A DNA stretch of 64,000 bases, from NCBI RefSeq assembly GCF_901827175.1, contig NZ_LR594662.1, forward strand, positions 3,224,001-3,288,000, read 5' to 3'. Positions 18,240 through 25,551 of this stretch are shown here, piece by piece (position 1 is the first letter of the stretch; each line of letters opens with the position of its first letter). The notes below the pieces were generated by a model. That model searched no databases and was not told where the DNA came from. It saw only the letters and a program-made list of their open reading frames with translations. Source of the stretch: Variovorax sp. RA8. GTDB taxonomy: Bacteria; Pseudomonadota; Gammaproteobacteria; Burkholderiales; Burkholderiaceae_C. The translations under genes and the position numbers were made by a program.

Positions 18240-19277
18240 TTGCCTACATCAACCGTCGCATTACTTTATCCAGGCGATCGCCGCATGCGGGATCGCTCTG
18301 ATCCGACCGAGAGCCGGTTTGCTGCGTTGTTTGATGCTTTCGCCCTCGCCGGCGTGACGGCGGTCCCTGCCGTGTACAACGACGACTTCGCCGAAGAAGT
18401 GGAGACGCAGCTGCGCAACTGCCGCCTCGTGCTGGTCTGGTGCAATCCCATCGAAGGCGGACGACGACGGGATGTCCTGGACGCCATGCTGCGGCGGGTT
18501 GCCGACTCGGGGATTGTGGTCAGCGCGCATCCGGAGGCCATCCTGAAGCTGGGAACCAAGGACGTCTTGTTCCACACGCGCGATCTCCCGTTTGGCAGCG
18601 ACGTTTGCCGAGTCGACAGCCTCAAACAACTCGAGGAGGAATTGCCAGAACGACTCCGCCACGGCCCACGGGTACTCAAGCAATACCGGGGACAGAGCGG
18701 GAACGGTGTTTGGCGCGTGCAACTGGTGGGTCCCATGGCCACACCCGCGCGCCTGCGGGTGCGCCACGCCCAGCGTGGCAGCGACGAAGAGGTGATGGAA
18801 ATTCCAGCGCTCTTGGCAAGACTGGCTCCGTACTTCGAGCCGGAGAACGGCGGACACATGATCGACCAGGCATGGCAACCGCGCTTGGTGGAAGGCATGG
18901 TGCGCGCCTATCTGGTGGAGGATCGGGTCGAGGGCTTCGGGCACCAGTCGGTGAACGCGCTCTACCCCGCCAAACCTGACGAGCCGGCACCGCCGTCCAG
19001 CCCGAGGCTGTACCACGCCGCAAATCTGCCGCAGTTCCAGTTCTTGAAGGAACGACTGGAGACTGAGTGGGTCGAGTTGCTCCGCACACGCGTCGGCCTT
19101 TCGCGCGAGCAACTTCCGTTCCTCTGGGACTGCGACTTCATGTTCGGAGAATCTATCGCCGATGCCTCTGAGCGCTATGTGCTTTGCGAAATCAACGTCA
19201 GCAGCGTAGCGCCGTTCCCGGACTCCGCCATCCAGCCGCTCGTTTCGGCTGTTCAACGTCGTCTAAAGCAGATTTGA
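18240..19277 (+). CDS. ATP-grasp-like (Cj0069-type) protein
   Basis: A protein of about 345 residues that resembles ATP-grasp ligases of the glutathione synthetase type without a defined reaction. Supporting segments are LKQYRGQSGNGVWRV near residue 143 (ATP-binding loop-like), GHMIDQAW, and DCDFMFGE followed by YVLCEINVSSVAPFP near residue 315 (metal-binding Asp/Glu/Asn pattern). No transmembrane or signal segment. A TTG start at 18240 is chosen because GAGGAG sits six bases upstream; a TTG at 18234 and an ATG at 18285 are alternatives. It is divergent from chrB within the transposon. A link to metal or oxidative stress is inferred from context only. Confidence 0.7.
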   Translation: MPTSTVALLYPGDRRMRDRSDPTESRFAALFDAFALAGVTAVPAVYNDDFAEEVETQLRNCRLVLVWCNPIEGGRRRDVLDAMLRRVADSGIVVSAHPEAILKLGTKDVLFHTRDLPFGSDVCRVDSLKQLEEELPERLRHGPRVLKQYRGQSGNGVWRVQLVGPMATPARLRVRHAQRGSDEEVMEIPALLARLAPYFEPENGGHMIDQAWQPRLVEGMVRAYLVEDRVEGFGHQSVNALYPAKPDEPAPPSSPRLYHAANLPQFQFLKERLETEWVELLRTRVGLSREQLPFLWDCDFMFGESIADASERYVLCEINVSSVAPFPDSAIQPLVSAVQRRLKQI

Positions 19278-19487
19278 TCGCCTGTTGCGCACGTTGCCAC
19301 AGCCAAGTAGCTGCGAACCTGACTTTTGGCCTAAGTGATTGACGCGTGTTCTATCAAGCTGGTGTATGTAGGCTAGCCACCGACTCTCGTCTATTGCAGG
19401 ATGCATAAGAATACTGGCCATGGCCGGGGTTAGGCTGGCAACGTCAGCAGGGAGCTTGACCACTGACCGCACGAGAGTGCGGCCTAG

Positions 19488-19994
19488 TCAAAAGTCGAGT
19501 TCGTCGCGGATAGCAGCAATGCCCGCTTTGGCGCAGACGTCATCGGCATCCCCGCCCGGCGCGCCCGAAACCCCAATGGCGCCCACGATGGAGCCAGCCG
19601 ATTCAATGGGAATGCCACCGCCGATGGCCACGATGCGGGGAAGGTGTCGCACGCCAGATGCGGGTTCACCTCCTTGAGTGGAACGGGTGAAACTCGTGGT
19701 ATCGAGTTTGAAGGTCACGGCCGTGTAGGCTTTGTTGATGGCCGTATCGACTGTGTGTGGACCGGCGAAACGGTCGCGAAGCATAACGAGCGCGTTGCCG
19801 GCACGGTCATTGACCGATACGGCAGCTTGATGGCCATTTTTTCGGCAAGTCTCTAGCGCAGCCCGTGCCGCCTTCAAAGCGGCATCTGGCGTCAAGGAGG
19901 CTGACGTGAAAGTGGCTTGTTGTGCCAGTAGCAAACCAACAGGCATTCCAAGCAATAAGACGAAGGTCAGAGTTGATTTTTTTGCAGTGCGCAT
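19488..19994 (-). CDS. Exported GlcG/HbpS-family protein
   Basis: A 168-residue protein with a clear signal peptide (hydrophobic FVLLLGMPVGLLLA near residue 11, then QQATFTS). The mature part is a GlcG/HbpS domain: SVNDRAGNALVMLRDRFAGPHTVDTAINKAYTA in the middle and the GGGIPIES...GAIGVSGAPGGDADDVCA signature at the end. Family members bind haem or small ligands; HbpS is an extracellular haem-binding sensor accessory. Here it is a single gene inside the transposon, opposite in direction to its neighbours. Export suggests periplasmic binding or redox protection, but no substrate can be read from the sequence. Confidence 0.85.
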   Translation of the reverse strand: MRTAKKSTLTFVLLLGMPVGLLLAQQATFTSASLTPDAALKAARAALETCRKNGHQAAVSVNDRAGNALVMLRDRFAGPHTVDTAINKAYTAVTFKLDTTSFTRSTQGGEPASGVRHLPRIVAIGGGIPIESAGSIVGAIGVSGAPGGDADDVCAKAGIAAIRDELDF

Positions 19995-20724
19995 TGGTAG
20001 AAAATTCCTTTTCAGCGGTCATGTGATTTGAGTTCAGGTGCCTCGAGGCGCTTTTGCTGGCTAACTTCGATTCTCCCGCAATCTGCTCATTCTGGTGGGC
20101 ATTTGCAAGCACTATCGAAGCACCCATTATTGGCGTTTTGCCTTGCGCAGAAGCGATATGCATCCGGAAACTCGAAAGCCTGGTGCTTGAGGGTTAAGAA
20201 GCCGTGCTTGAAAACGCCGCTGACACGCGGTTGCAATGCCGCCTTGCAGTCAAGCACGTTGAGATAAGCGAGATTCCCGCGCATCCGGCTCAACTGGGTT
20301 GAATCGGAATAATGGCATTCCTGGGTCTGCTTAAGAATGGGTACGAAATCACAGCGAACTGTGATGTTCGCCGTTCCTCTGCGCTCAGTTTGGCGCGGCA
20401 GTCGCGAAATGGCTCTTTGGCTAACTAATTCGAATAATCAACTTTCACGACAGCTCCTGGTCGGCCGCCCGCCTTTCAGTCATATTTGCCCTCGTAGATA
20501 GTCTGGCATCCGCCGAGACACATCAGCAAGGCAGGGAGAAACCATACTTGCGCGTGCGCATGCTTACGCTGTTCATGCAAATGCCGATGACTTGGGACCC
20601 GGCAGGCATGTCACGGAGGGAATGATCATGGTGCTCGTCATCGTGGCTAAGCGTGCCATTCCGGCACGGTTATGCTTCGCGGGACAGCAGGATGATGCAG
20701 GCAGTTATTTGTAAGGAGAATTCG
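19995..20724. other. 730-bp stretch without a convincing gene inside the transposon
   Basis: Only short frames of under 80 codons occur on both strands, and none has a ribosome-binding site or family resemblance. Two structures stand out. A perfect 10-bp palindrome GCCTCGAGGC near 20042 is followed by a short T-run. An 18-bp hairpin at 20348-20365 has ATCACAG/CTGTGAT arms around CGAA. GC content is visibly lower than in the surrounding cargo. It may be a scar of gene loss or a regulatory region for the gene at 20725. Confidence 0.5.
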
Positions 20725-21042
20725 ATGCAACTCAAAACCATGGAGGCCGTGAGCGTGGTGCATCAGATCCGATGTGACCGGTGCGGCAAAGAGACCGAGC
20801 GTGGCGAGCTTGGCTTCGCCGAGATGACGTCGATCGGCTTCGACGCGGGCTATGACTCGATTTTTGGGGACGGAAATCGGGTTGAGGCGGATTTATGTGA
20901 GACCTGTCTGCGTGACACCTTGGGCGCATGGCTCAGGGTCAGGACACAGGCCGAAACGTCTTTGGCGACCAAGCTGGCAGCATTCAAGCCGGAGGTACAT
21001 GGAGGGGAGTTCCCTCCACCCAAATCAGCAGGGCCCGGATAA
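20725..21042 (+). CDS. Small zinc-ribbon-like protein of unknown function
   Basis: A 105-residue soluble protein with two Cys pairs (CDRC near residue 17, CETC near residue 60) that could hold one metal ion. No further family resemblance is recognised. The ATG at 20725 is chosen because AAGGAG lies seven bases upstream; the longer frame from 20653 lacks one. It ends seven bases from the convergent antitoxin gene. It may be a redox or metal-binding accessory carried by the transposon, which is inference. Confidence 0.7.
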   Translation: MQLKTMEAVSVVHQIRCDRCGKETERGELGFAEMTSIGFDAGYDSIFGDGNRVEADLCETCLRDTLGAWLRVRTQAETSLATKLAAFKPEVHGGEFPPPKSAGPG

Positions 21043-21049
21043 AGGCCAA

Positions 21050-21379
21050 TCAGTCAAACTGCAGTTCGATCTTGCCGGCGCGGCGCCGCACCGGGCCGAC
21101 CACGATCTTCACGTCATGGCCCAGCCTGGCCACCAGCTCCAACAGTTTGGCCTCGCTGACGCCGCGAAACTGGCCGCGCGTGATGCGCGAAACCTTGGAC
21201 TGGTCGATCCCCAGCAGCGCAGCCGCATCTTCCTGCGTCAAGCGGCGCGCCTTGATCGCTCGGGCGATCTCGCCGGCGAGCTGGGACTTGCGCTGCATCT
21301 CGGCCGCGTCGGTGTAGCCCAGGTCGGCATAGACATTGGTGCTGCCTTCTTCGGTGGTGATGCTTGCGGGTTCACTCAT
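21050..21379 (-). CDS. HTH Xre-family antitoxin
   Basis: A 109-residue protein whose central part is a helix-turn-helix of the Xre/HigA type: LTQEDAAALLGIDQSKVSRITRGQF near residues 47-72. It ends in a basic tail. Its ATG overlaps the toxin stop by four bases (ATGA), the usual toxin-first arrangement for this subgroup. Such antitoxins neutralise the partner and repress their own promoter. The gene is intact whereas the toxin is not, so it may survive as a regulator only. Confidence 0.85.
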   Translation of the reverse strand: MSEPASITTEEGSTNVYADLGYTDAAEMQRKSQLAGEIARAIKARRLTQEDAAALLGIDQSKVSRITRGQFRGVSEAKLLELVARLGHDVKIVVGPVRRRAGKIELQFD

Positions 21380-21748
21380 TTGCGTGCTCCTTGCTGTGCC
21401 TGCCAAGCTTCGAAGTCCTGCTTCGGCCTTCAGGCGGGTGGTGATCAATCCGGTTTCGGCGTGGCGATGCCGCTTTGGGACTTCTTCTGAAAGCAGTGCA
21501 GGACATAGACCCAGCCGGCGAACTTGACGGTGTAGACGCCCGGTGAGTGTCGCCCTGGGGGTCCTCGACCACCTCCAACACGCCGGCCGACCAAAACCCG
21601 TCATGACCTTGGCATCCTGATGCTTGCCACTGGCCTGCGCCAGGTCGATGGCATGGCCAAAAACGTCTTTGACATAGTCCGGCATCGCATCCAGATCGCG
21701 CTTGGCGGAACTGACCCATTTGACGGGTTTGCGGGTTTGCTTCGACAT
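21376..21748 (-). pseudogene. RelE/HigB-like (Gp49-type) toxin with several 1-base deletions
   Basis: The N-terminus reads well (MSKQTRKPVKWVSSAKRDLDA, then DYVKDVFGHAIDLAQASGKHQDAKVMTGFG), after which the frame breaks. The next segments, SAGVLEVVEDPQGD and FAGWVYVLHCFQKKSQSGIATPKPD, are recoverable only by changing frame. About four single-base losses occur between roughly 21400 and 21600. The total length of 373 bp is not a multiple of three. Either the toxin is inactivated or this stretch has sequencing errors of the same type as in the left chrA. The preserved stop/start overlap with the antitoxin shows the pair was once functional. Confidence 0.75.
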
Positions 21749-21962
21749 CGCTTAAATTATGTCTGTTTGGGCATAATCCCGTCAATTCGCCGGGGCGGAC
21801 CTTTTTCGGGGACGCGAGTTTTGTTCCGCGCGGTCATAAGCGCATATGACGCCACATTAGGCCGACCCCAAACCGCTACCACGGCTGAAACCATCAAAAA
21901 TTACCCTCACATTGGATAATCCACTATTACCCAGTGTGATATTTACTAAGATCTATGATTTA

Positions 21963-22002
21963 TTGACCTCTTAAATAGTATGTAATATCATGGTACATAC
22001 TA
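21963..22002 (+). promoter_or_regulatory. Promoter and overlapping palindrome upstream of the KfrA-like gene
   Basis: TTGACC at 21963-21968 and TATCAT at 21986-21991 form a sigma-70 promoter with a 17-bp spacer. A perfect inverted repeat with 9-bp arms TAGTATGTA and TACATACTA (21976-22002, 9-bp spacer) covers the -10 element. The position suits repression by the gene's own product, as known for KfrA of plasmid RK2. A tyrosine recombinase core site of this geometry is the alternative reading. Confidence 0.65.
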
Positions 22003-22026
22003 CAGTACGAAATAACGAGGTGAACC

Positions 22027-23124
22027 ATGGCCCGAGCCGGAATCTACAAGTCTGAAGTGCTGCGTGCCCGCGATAAATTGCTGGCCGCAGGGCGCAATCC
22101 GTCCATCGATGCGGTGCGCGAAGAGCTGGGCAGCGGCTCCAAAACCACGATCCATCGCTACCTGAAGGAGATCGAGGAAGAGGAAGGGCCAGCCACCGGC
22201 AGCCGCGTAGCCGTCAGCGAGGCAATCCAGGACCTGGTGGGTCGCCTAGCCGCCCGCGTCAATGAAGAAGCGGAAGAGCGGGTCACCACGGCGCAGGCCA
22301 AGCACGCCGAGCAGCTGAGCCAACAGCAGCAAGCCGTCGCGGCCCTGAAATCCGAGGCGCTGGCCACGCGCCAGCAGCTGGAGCAAACCCAGCGGGCCCT
22401 GGCCGACGAAAAAAACGCTCACGGCAAAACCAGCGAAGCTCTGAGCCGCAAGACCCTGGAAAACACTCAGCTCGTCCAGCAGGTGGCCGACCTGCAGGAG
22501 CGCCTCGCGGCCGAAGAGCGCCATCGCCAATCCCTGGAAGAAAAGCACAAGCACGCGCGCCAGGCGCTGGAGCATTTCCGGGAATCCACAAAGGAGCAGC
22601 GCGACCAGGACCAGCGCAAGCACGAACAGCAGGTGCAGTACCTGCAGGCCGAGTTGCGCACCGTGAACGAGACCTTGGCCACCAAGCAGCAGGAAGCCGT
22701 CCATACCCTTCAGGAAAACGCACGCCTCCTGGGCGATTTGTCGCGCGCCCAGGGCGATCTGCACCAGGCTCAGGAAGAGGTGCGAGGCCTGCGGCCGCTC
22801 AAGGATGAACTGGGGTTTGCGCAAAGGCGCTCCGAGGAATTGGGCCGGCGCCTGGTTGAGCAGGACGCGGCCGTCCAGCAGCTCAGCACTTCCAAAGAGC
22901 AGTTGCAGGCCAAGGTCGACGAGCTGCTTTCCGCCAAACAACAGCTGGAACTGGCGCTGGCGACGGCCAGGTCATCCGTCACGGCCCAGGAGCAGGTCGT
23001 GGCCAGCATGCTTGAGCGCTTCAGTACGCCGGCGACTGGCCCTAATTTGGTTGCGAACCCGGTTGAAGAGGCCGGTCGTCCAGGGAAGAGAGAGTCGAAA
23101 AAGTCAACGGGGACAGGCACTTAA
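22027..23124 (+). CDS. KfrA-like DNA-binding coiled-coil protein (TnpT-like candidate)
   Basis: A 365-residue protein. Residues 1-60 resemble the plasmid replication-region DNA-binding domain of KfrA (AGIYKSEVLRARDKLLAAGR, then GSGSKTTIHRYLKEIEEEE). Residues about 75-330 are one long coiled coil rich in Gln, Glu, Ala and Leu. A short basic tail follows. KfrA proteins bind operator DNA and polymerise; Tn4651 uses a coiled-coil helper, TnpT, with its tyrosine recombinase TnpS. By analogy this may assist cointegrate resolution, but it could be only a partitioning or regulatory protein. The gene ends five bases from the distal terminal repeat and has its own promoter. Confidence 0.8.
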   Translation: MARAGIYKSEVLRARDKLLAAGRNPSIDAVREELGSGSKTTIHRYLKEIEEEEGPATGSRVAVSEAIQDLVGRLAARVNEEAEERVTTAQAKHAEQLSQQQQAVAALKSEALATRQQLEQTQRALADEKNAHGKTSEALSRKTLENTQLVQQVADLQERLAAEERHRQSLEEKHKHARQALEHFRESTKEQRDQDQRKHEQQVQYLQAELRTVNETLATKQQEAVHTLQENARLLGDLSRAQGDLHQAQEEVRGLRPLKDELGFAQRRSEELGRRLVEQDAAVQQLSTSKEQLQAKVDELLSAKQQLELALATARSSVTAQEQVVASMLERFSTPATGPNLVANPVEEAGRPGKRESKKSTGTGT

Positions 23125-23128
23125 GCCT

Positions 23129-23166
23129 GTTTCTGCTGGGTTTTACATGAATCCCTGCCGACCCTC
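23129..23166 (+). repeat. 38-bp terminal inverted repeat, distal end of copy 2
   Basis: Identical over all 38 bp to the repeats at 8969-9006 and, inverted, at 9803-9840, and unrelated immediately inside. It marks the element's right border. Confidence 0.95.
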
Positions 23167-23171
23167 AGCAG
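23167..23171. repeat. 5-bp target-site duplication (partner at 9007-9011)
   Basis: AGCAG on the + strand is CTGCT in the sense of the interrupted aldo/keto reductase and equals the bases at 9007-9011. Confidence 0.9.
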
Positions 23172-23369
23172 GGCGCCCACCACCGCCTCGGCGCGGCCGT
23201 ACATCGGCGAGCTGTCGATCAGCGTGCCGCCGGCGGCGAACAGGGCATCCAGCACGCCCGGCAGGCGCTGGTGCCCGGCGCTGCCGGGGCTGACATCGAA
23301 GCCGATCCAGGTGCCGCAGCCGATCACCGGGAGGGCTTCGCGGGTGGAGGGGATGGGGCGGGTGGTCAT
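23167..23369 (-). pseudogene. Aldo/keto reductase, 5' part, cut by the transposon
   Basis: The first 67 codons of an aldo/keto reductase, from an ATG at 23369 (an in-frame ATG at 23378 is an alternative). It contains the nucleotide-site entry LPVIGCGTWIGF and GGTLIDSSPMYGRAE, with the Asp and Tyr of the catalytic tetrad, and stops at the transposon after VVGALL. It continues exactly at 9007. The gene is divergent from the imuA operon; its own promoter probably lies within about 90 bp and close to the LexA box. Confidence 0.92.
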
Positions 23370-23433
23370 GCTGATCATTGGCTTTTCCGCATGATCGTCC
23401 CGGACTTGCAAAAAGAAAACATGAGCCCCCGAA

Positions 23434-23453
23434 TACTGTATAAAAATACAGTT
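23434..23453 (+). promoter_or_regulatory. LexA (SOS) box of the imuA-imuB-dnaE2 operon
   Basis: TACTGTATAAAAATACAGTT matches the CTGT-N8-ACAG SOS box of E. coli-type LexA almost perfectly. It lies 12 bp before the imuA ATG and 56-65 bp from the divergent aldo/keto reductase start. DNA damage would lift repression of the downstream mutagenesis operon. Confidence 0.92.
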
Positions 23454-23465
23454 AACCTGATCATC

Positions 23466-24266
23466 ATGGGCCTGCCTTCCTTCGACTCTTTCTCCGCCGC
23501 CGCGCGCCACAAGGTCTGGCGCGGGGACACGCTGGGCCTGGCGGATGGGCAGGTCATCGGCACCGGCCATGCGGCGCTCGATGCGCAGCTGCCCGGCGGT
23601 GGCTGGCCGGTGGGCGCGATGACCGAGCTGCTGCAGGCCGCGCCCGAGGCGCATGCCTGGCAACTGCTGCTGCCCGCGCTGGCGCAAGCGGTCCAGGGCG
23701 GCGCAGGGCCGGTCGTACTGATCGGCGCGCCGCAGGAGCCCTTCGGCCCCGCGCTCGCGGCCCAAGGCCTGCCGGTCGAGGCGCTGCTGTGGGTGCGCAG
23801 CGAAGCCAGCCCCGCGAGATTGTGGGCCTGCGAACAGGCGCTGCGCTGCGGCGAGGTGGCCGCCGTGCTGGCCTGGCTGCCGCAGGCGCGCGTGGGCGAG
23901 CTGCGGCGGCTGCAGCTCGCGGCAGCGCAGCACGACCGCCTGCTGTTCGTGTTCCGCCCCGACGCGGTGGACCACTCGGCCTCGCCGGCGCGGCTGCGCC
24001 TGCGGCTCGCCACCTGCGCCGCCGACGCCGCGCAGATCGACGTCCACATCCTCAAGCGCCGTGGCCCGCCGCTGGCCGCGCCCCTGCAACTACCGGCGCG
24101 CGCCAAGCGCATGACGGCGCTGCTCGCGGCCGGCCAGCTCAGGCGCAAGCTGCGCCAGCAGCAGGAAGGCGCGCTGCCGCCCAAGATCGAGGGCGCGACC
24201 GTGGTCCGCCTCGACCTCCCTACCGAGCAAGGCCATGCACTGGATCGCATTGCGCTGGCCGCCTGA
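23466..24266 (+). CDS. imuA: Translesion synthesis-associated protein ImuA
   Basis: A 266-residue SulA/RecA-like protein, first gene of the SOS mutagenesis cassette. It recruits or supports ImuB and DnaE2 during error-prone repair; it is not a protease-type SulA. Typical segments are the HKVWRGDTLG start region, GTGHAALDAQLPGGGWPVGAMTELL near residue 35 and QHDRLLFVFRP near residue 160. The ATG at 23466 directly follows the LexA box; an in-frame extension upstream would run through that box and the reductase gene. The 3' end overlaps imuB by 32 bp, so translation is coupled. Confidence 0.93.
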   Translation: MGLPSFDSFSAAARHKVWRGDTLGLADGQVIGTGHAALDAQLPGGGWPVGAMTELLQAAPEAHAWQLLLPALAQAVQGGAGPVVLIGAPQEPFGPALAAQGLPVEALLWVRSEASPARLWACEQALRCGEVAAVLAWLPQARVGELRRLQLAAAQHDRLLFVFRPDAVDHSASPARLRLRLATCAADAAQIDVHILKRRGPPLAAPLQLPARAKRMTALLAAGQLRRKLRQQQEGALPPKIEGATVVRLDLPTEQGHALDRIALAA

Positions 24267-25551
24267 GATCGCGTCTGCCAAGGAGGTGCCGCTGCCATCG
24301 CCCGAGGCGCTCGGCTGGTGGGCCCTGCAGTTCACGCCGCGCGTCGCCTGGGTCGAGGGCGAGGCCCTGCTGCTCGAAGTCTCGGCCTGCGAGCGGCTGT
24401 GGGGCGGGCGCCTGGCCCTGATGCGCGAGATCGCTCGGCTCAATCCGGTGCCGGACGTCCCCGTGCAGCGCGCACAGGGCGCCACCAGCCTGGTCGCGCT
24501 GGCGCGGCTGCGCATGTTCGCCCGCGGCGAGCAGCCGCCGTACGAGCTGCCGTCAGGTTTGCCTCTCGACACATTGAGCGCGGCCCGCGATCACCTCGCG
24601 GTTCTGTCGCATCTCGGTTGTCGCAGCTGGGGCGATGTCGAGAAGCTGCCACGCGGCGGCCTCACGCGCCGTTTCGGCAAGGCCTTGCGCGCGGCTCTGG
24701 ACGTGGCCTACGGCCTCGCGCCCGACGGCCATGACTGGCTGCAACTGCCGGACTCGTTCGAGCAGAAGCTGGAGCTGCCCGCGCTGGCCGAGGGCGCGCC
24801 CGCGCTCATGTGGTCGGCCAACCGCCTGCTGGCGGCGCTGCAGATCTGGCTGCGCGCGCGCCAGCGCGGCGTGCTGGCGCTGGAGCTGCAGTGGACGCTC
24901 GACCTGAAGCGGCTCGACGGCGTCGCGCTGCCGCCGCACCAGCAGGTCACGGTGCGCACGGCCGAGGCCACGCAGGACATGGCGCACCTGCGGCGCCTCC
25001 TGTCCGAGCGGCTCGCGCTCACGACCCTGGCCGCGCCCGCGAGCTGGCTGCGCCTGCGCTCGGTCGAGACCGCGCCCTGGGCCGGCGCCAGCACCAGCTT
25101 CCTGCCGGAAGACAACCGCAAGGGCGACAAGCTGCACGAACTGGTCGAGCGCCTCAGCGCGCGGCTCGGGCCGCAGCAGGTGCTGCGCGCGGTCGCGCGG
25201 GCCGATCACCGGCCCGAATGCCGGCAGGCGTGGCAGCCTGCATTGCACAAGCCGCCGGCCGAGGCTGGCCGTCCCAAGGCGGCCGACGCCATCTACCCAC
25301 CCTGGCTCTTGCGAGAGCCCTTGCTCCTGGACATGGAAGGCGAGCGCCCGTGCTACCAGGGGCCGCTGCGCAAGCTGGTCGGGCCGCAGCGGGTGGAAAC
25401 CGGCTGGTGGGGCGAGGGCCAGCCCGCGGTGCGCGACTACTACATCGCGGAAAGCCCGAAGGCCGGTCTCGTGTGGATCTACCGCGAGCGGCCTTCGTCC
25501 TGTTTCACTTCCGAGGCTCCGCGCTGGTACCTGCAAGGCCTGTATGCCTGA
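24235..25551 (+). CDS. imuB: Inactive Y-family polymerase-like protein ImuB
   Basis: A 438-residue member of the DinB/Y-family that lacks polymerase activity and acts as the hub joining the clamp, DnaE2 and ImuA. The N-terminus (MHWIALRWPPE) replaces the usual catalytic DMDAF motif, and the second acidic motif appears as LLLEVSACERLWGG. The family's little-finger region and a C-terminal tail (WLRLRSVETA, then GLVWIYRE) are present. It overlaps imuA by 32 bp and dnaE2 by 8 bp, which indicates one message under LexA control. Confidence 0.93.
   Translation: MHWIALRWPPEIASAKEVPLPSPEALGWWALQFTPRVAWVEGEALLLEVSACERLWGGRLALMREIARLNPVPDVPVQRAQGATSLVALARLRMFARGEQPPYELPSGLPLDTLSAARDHLAVLSHLGCRSWGDVEKLPRGGLTRRFGKALRAALDVAYGLAPDGHDWLQLPDSFEQKLELPALAEGAPALMWSANRLLAALQIWLRARQRGVLALELQWTLDLKRLDGVALPPHQQVTVRTAEATQDMAHLRRLLSERLALTTLAAPASWLRLRSVETAPWAGASTSFLPEDNRKGDKLHELVERLSARLGPQQVLRAVARADHRPECRQAWQPALHKPPAEAGRPKAADAIYPPWLLREPLLLDMEGERPCYQGPLRKLVGPQRVETGWWGEGQPAVRDYYIAESPKAGLVWIYRERPSSCFTSEAPRWYLQGLYA

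Larger units (their letters stand above)
9803..18809. repeat. Right arm of 9-kb inverted repeat (partner 1-9006)
   Basis: Left position plus right position equals 18810 up to chrA and 18809 beyond it, the one-base change being the net effect of the chrA indels. The arms are separated by 796 bp. The repeat is simply the overlap of the two transposon copies, limited by the window's left edge. Confidence 0.95.
9803..23166. mobile_element. Complete Tn3-family chromate transposon, copy 2 (13.4 kb)
   Basis: The element is bounded by identical 38-bp inverted repeats at 9803-9840 and 23129-23166. From the tnpA end it carries tnpA, a tyrosine recombinase, a gene remnant, chrC, an exported protein, chrA and chrB (all reverse strand), then ATP-grasp-like (+), GlcG-like (-), zinc-ribbon-like (+), an antitoxin/toxin pair (-) and a KfrA-like coiled-coil protein (+) ending 5 bp before the distal repeat. 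It lacks a serine resolvase. The chr genes resemble the cargo of the Tn3-family chromate transposon TnOtChr, but the recombination genes differ in kind. It interrupts an aldo/keto reductase gene next to the SOS mutagenesis operon. Confidence 0.93.

Noticed and set aside
21050..21748. Single 232-codon toxin-antitoxin fusion
   Set aside because: The frame is continuous only because the toxin is frameshifted into the antitoxin frame. The ATGA overlap shows two separate genes.
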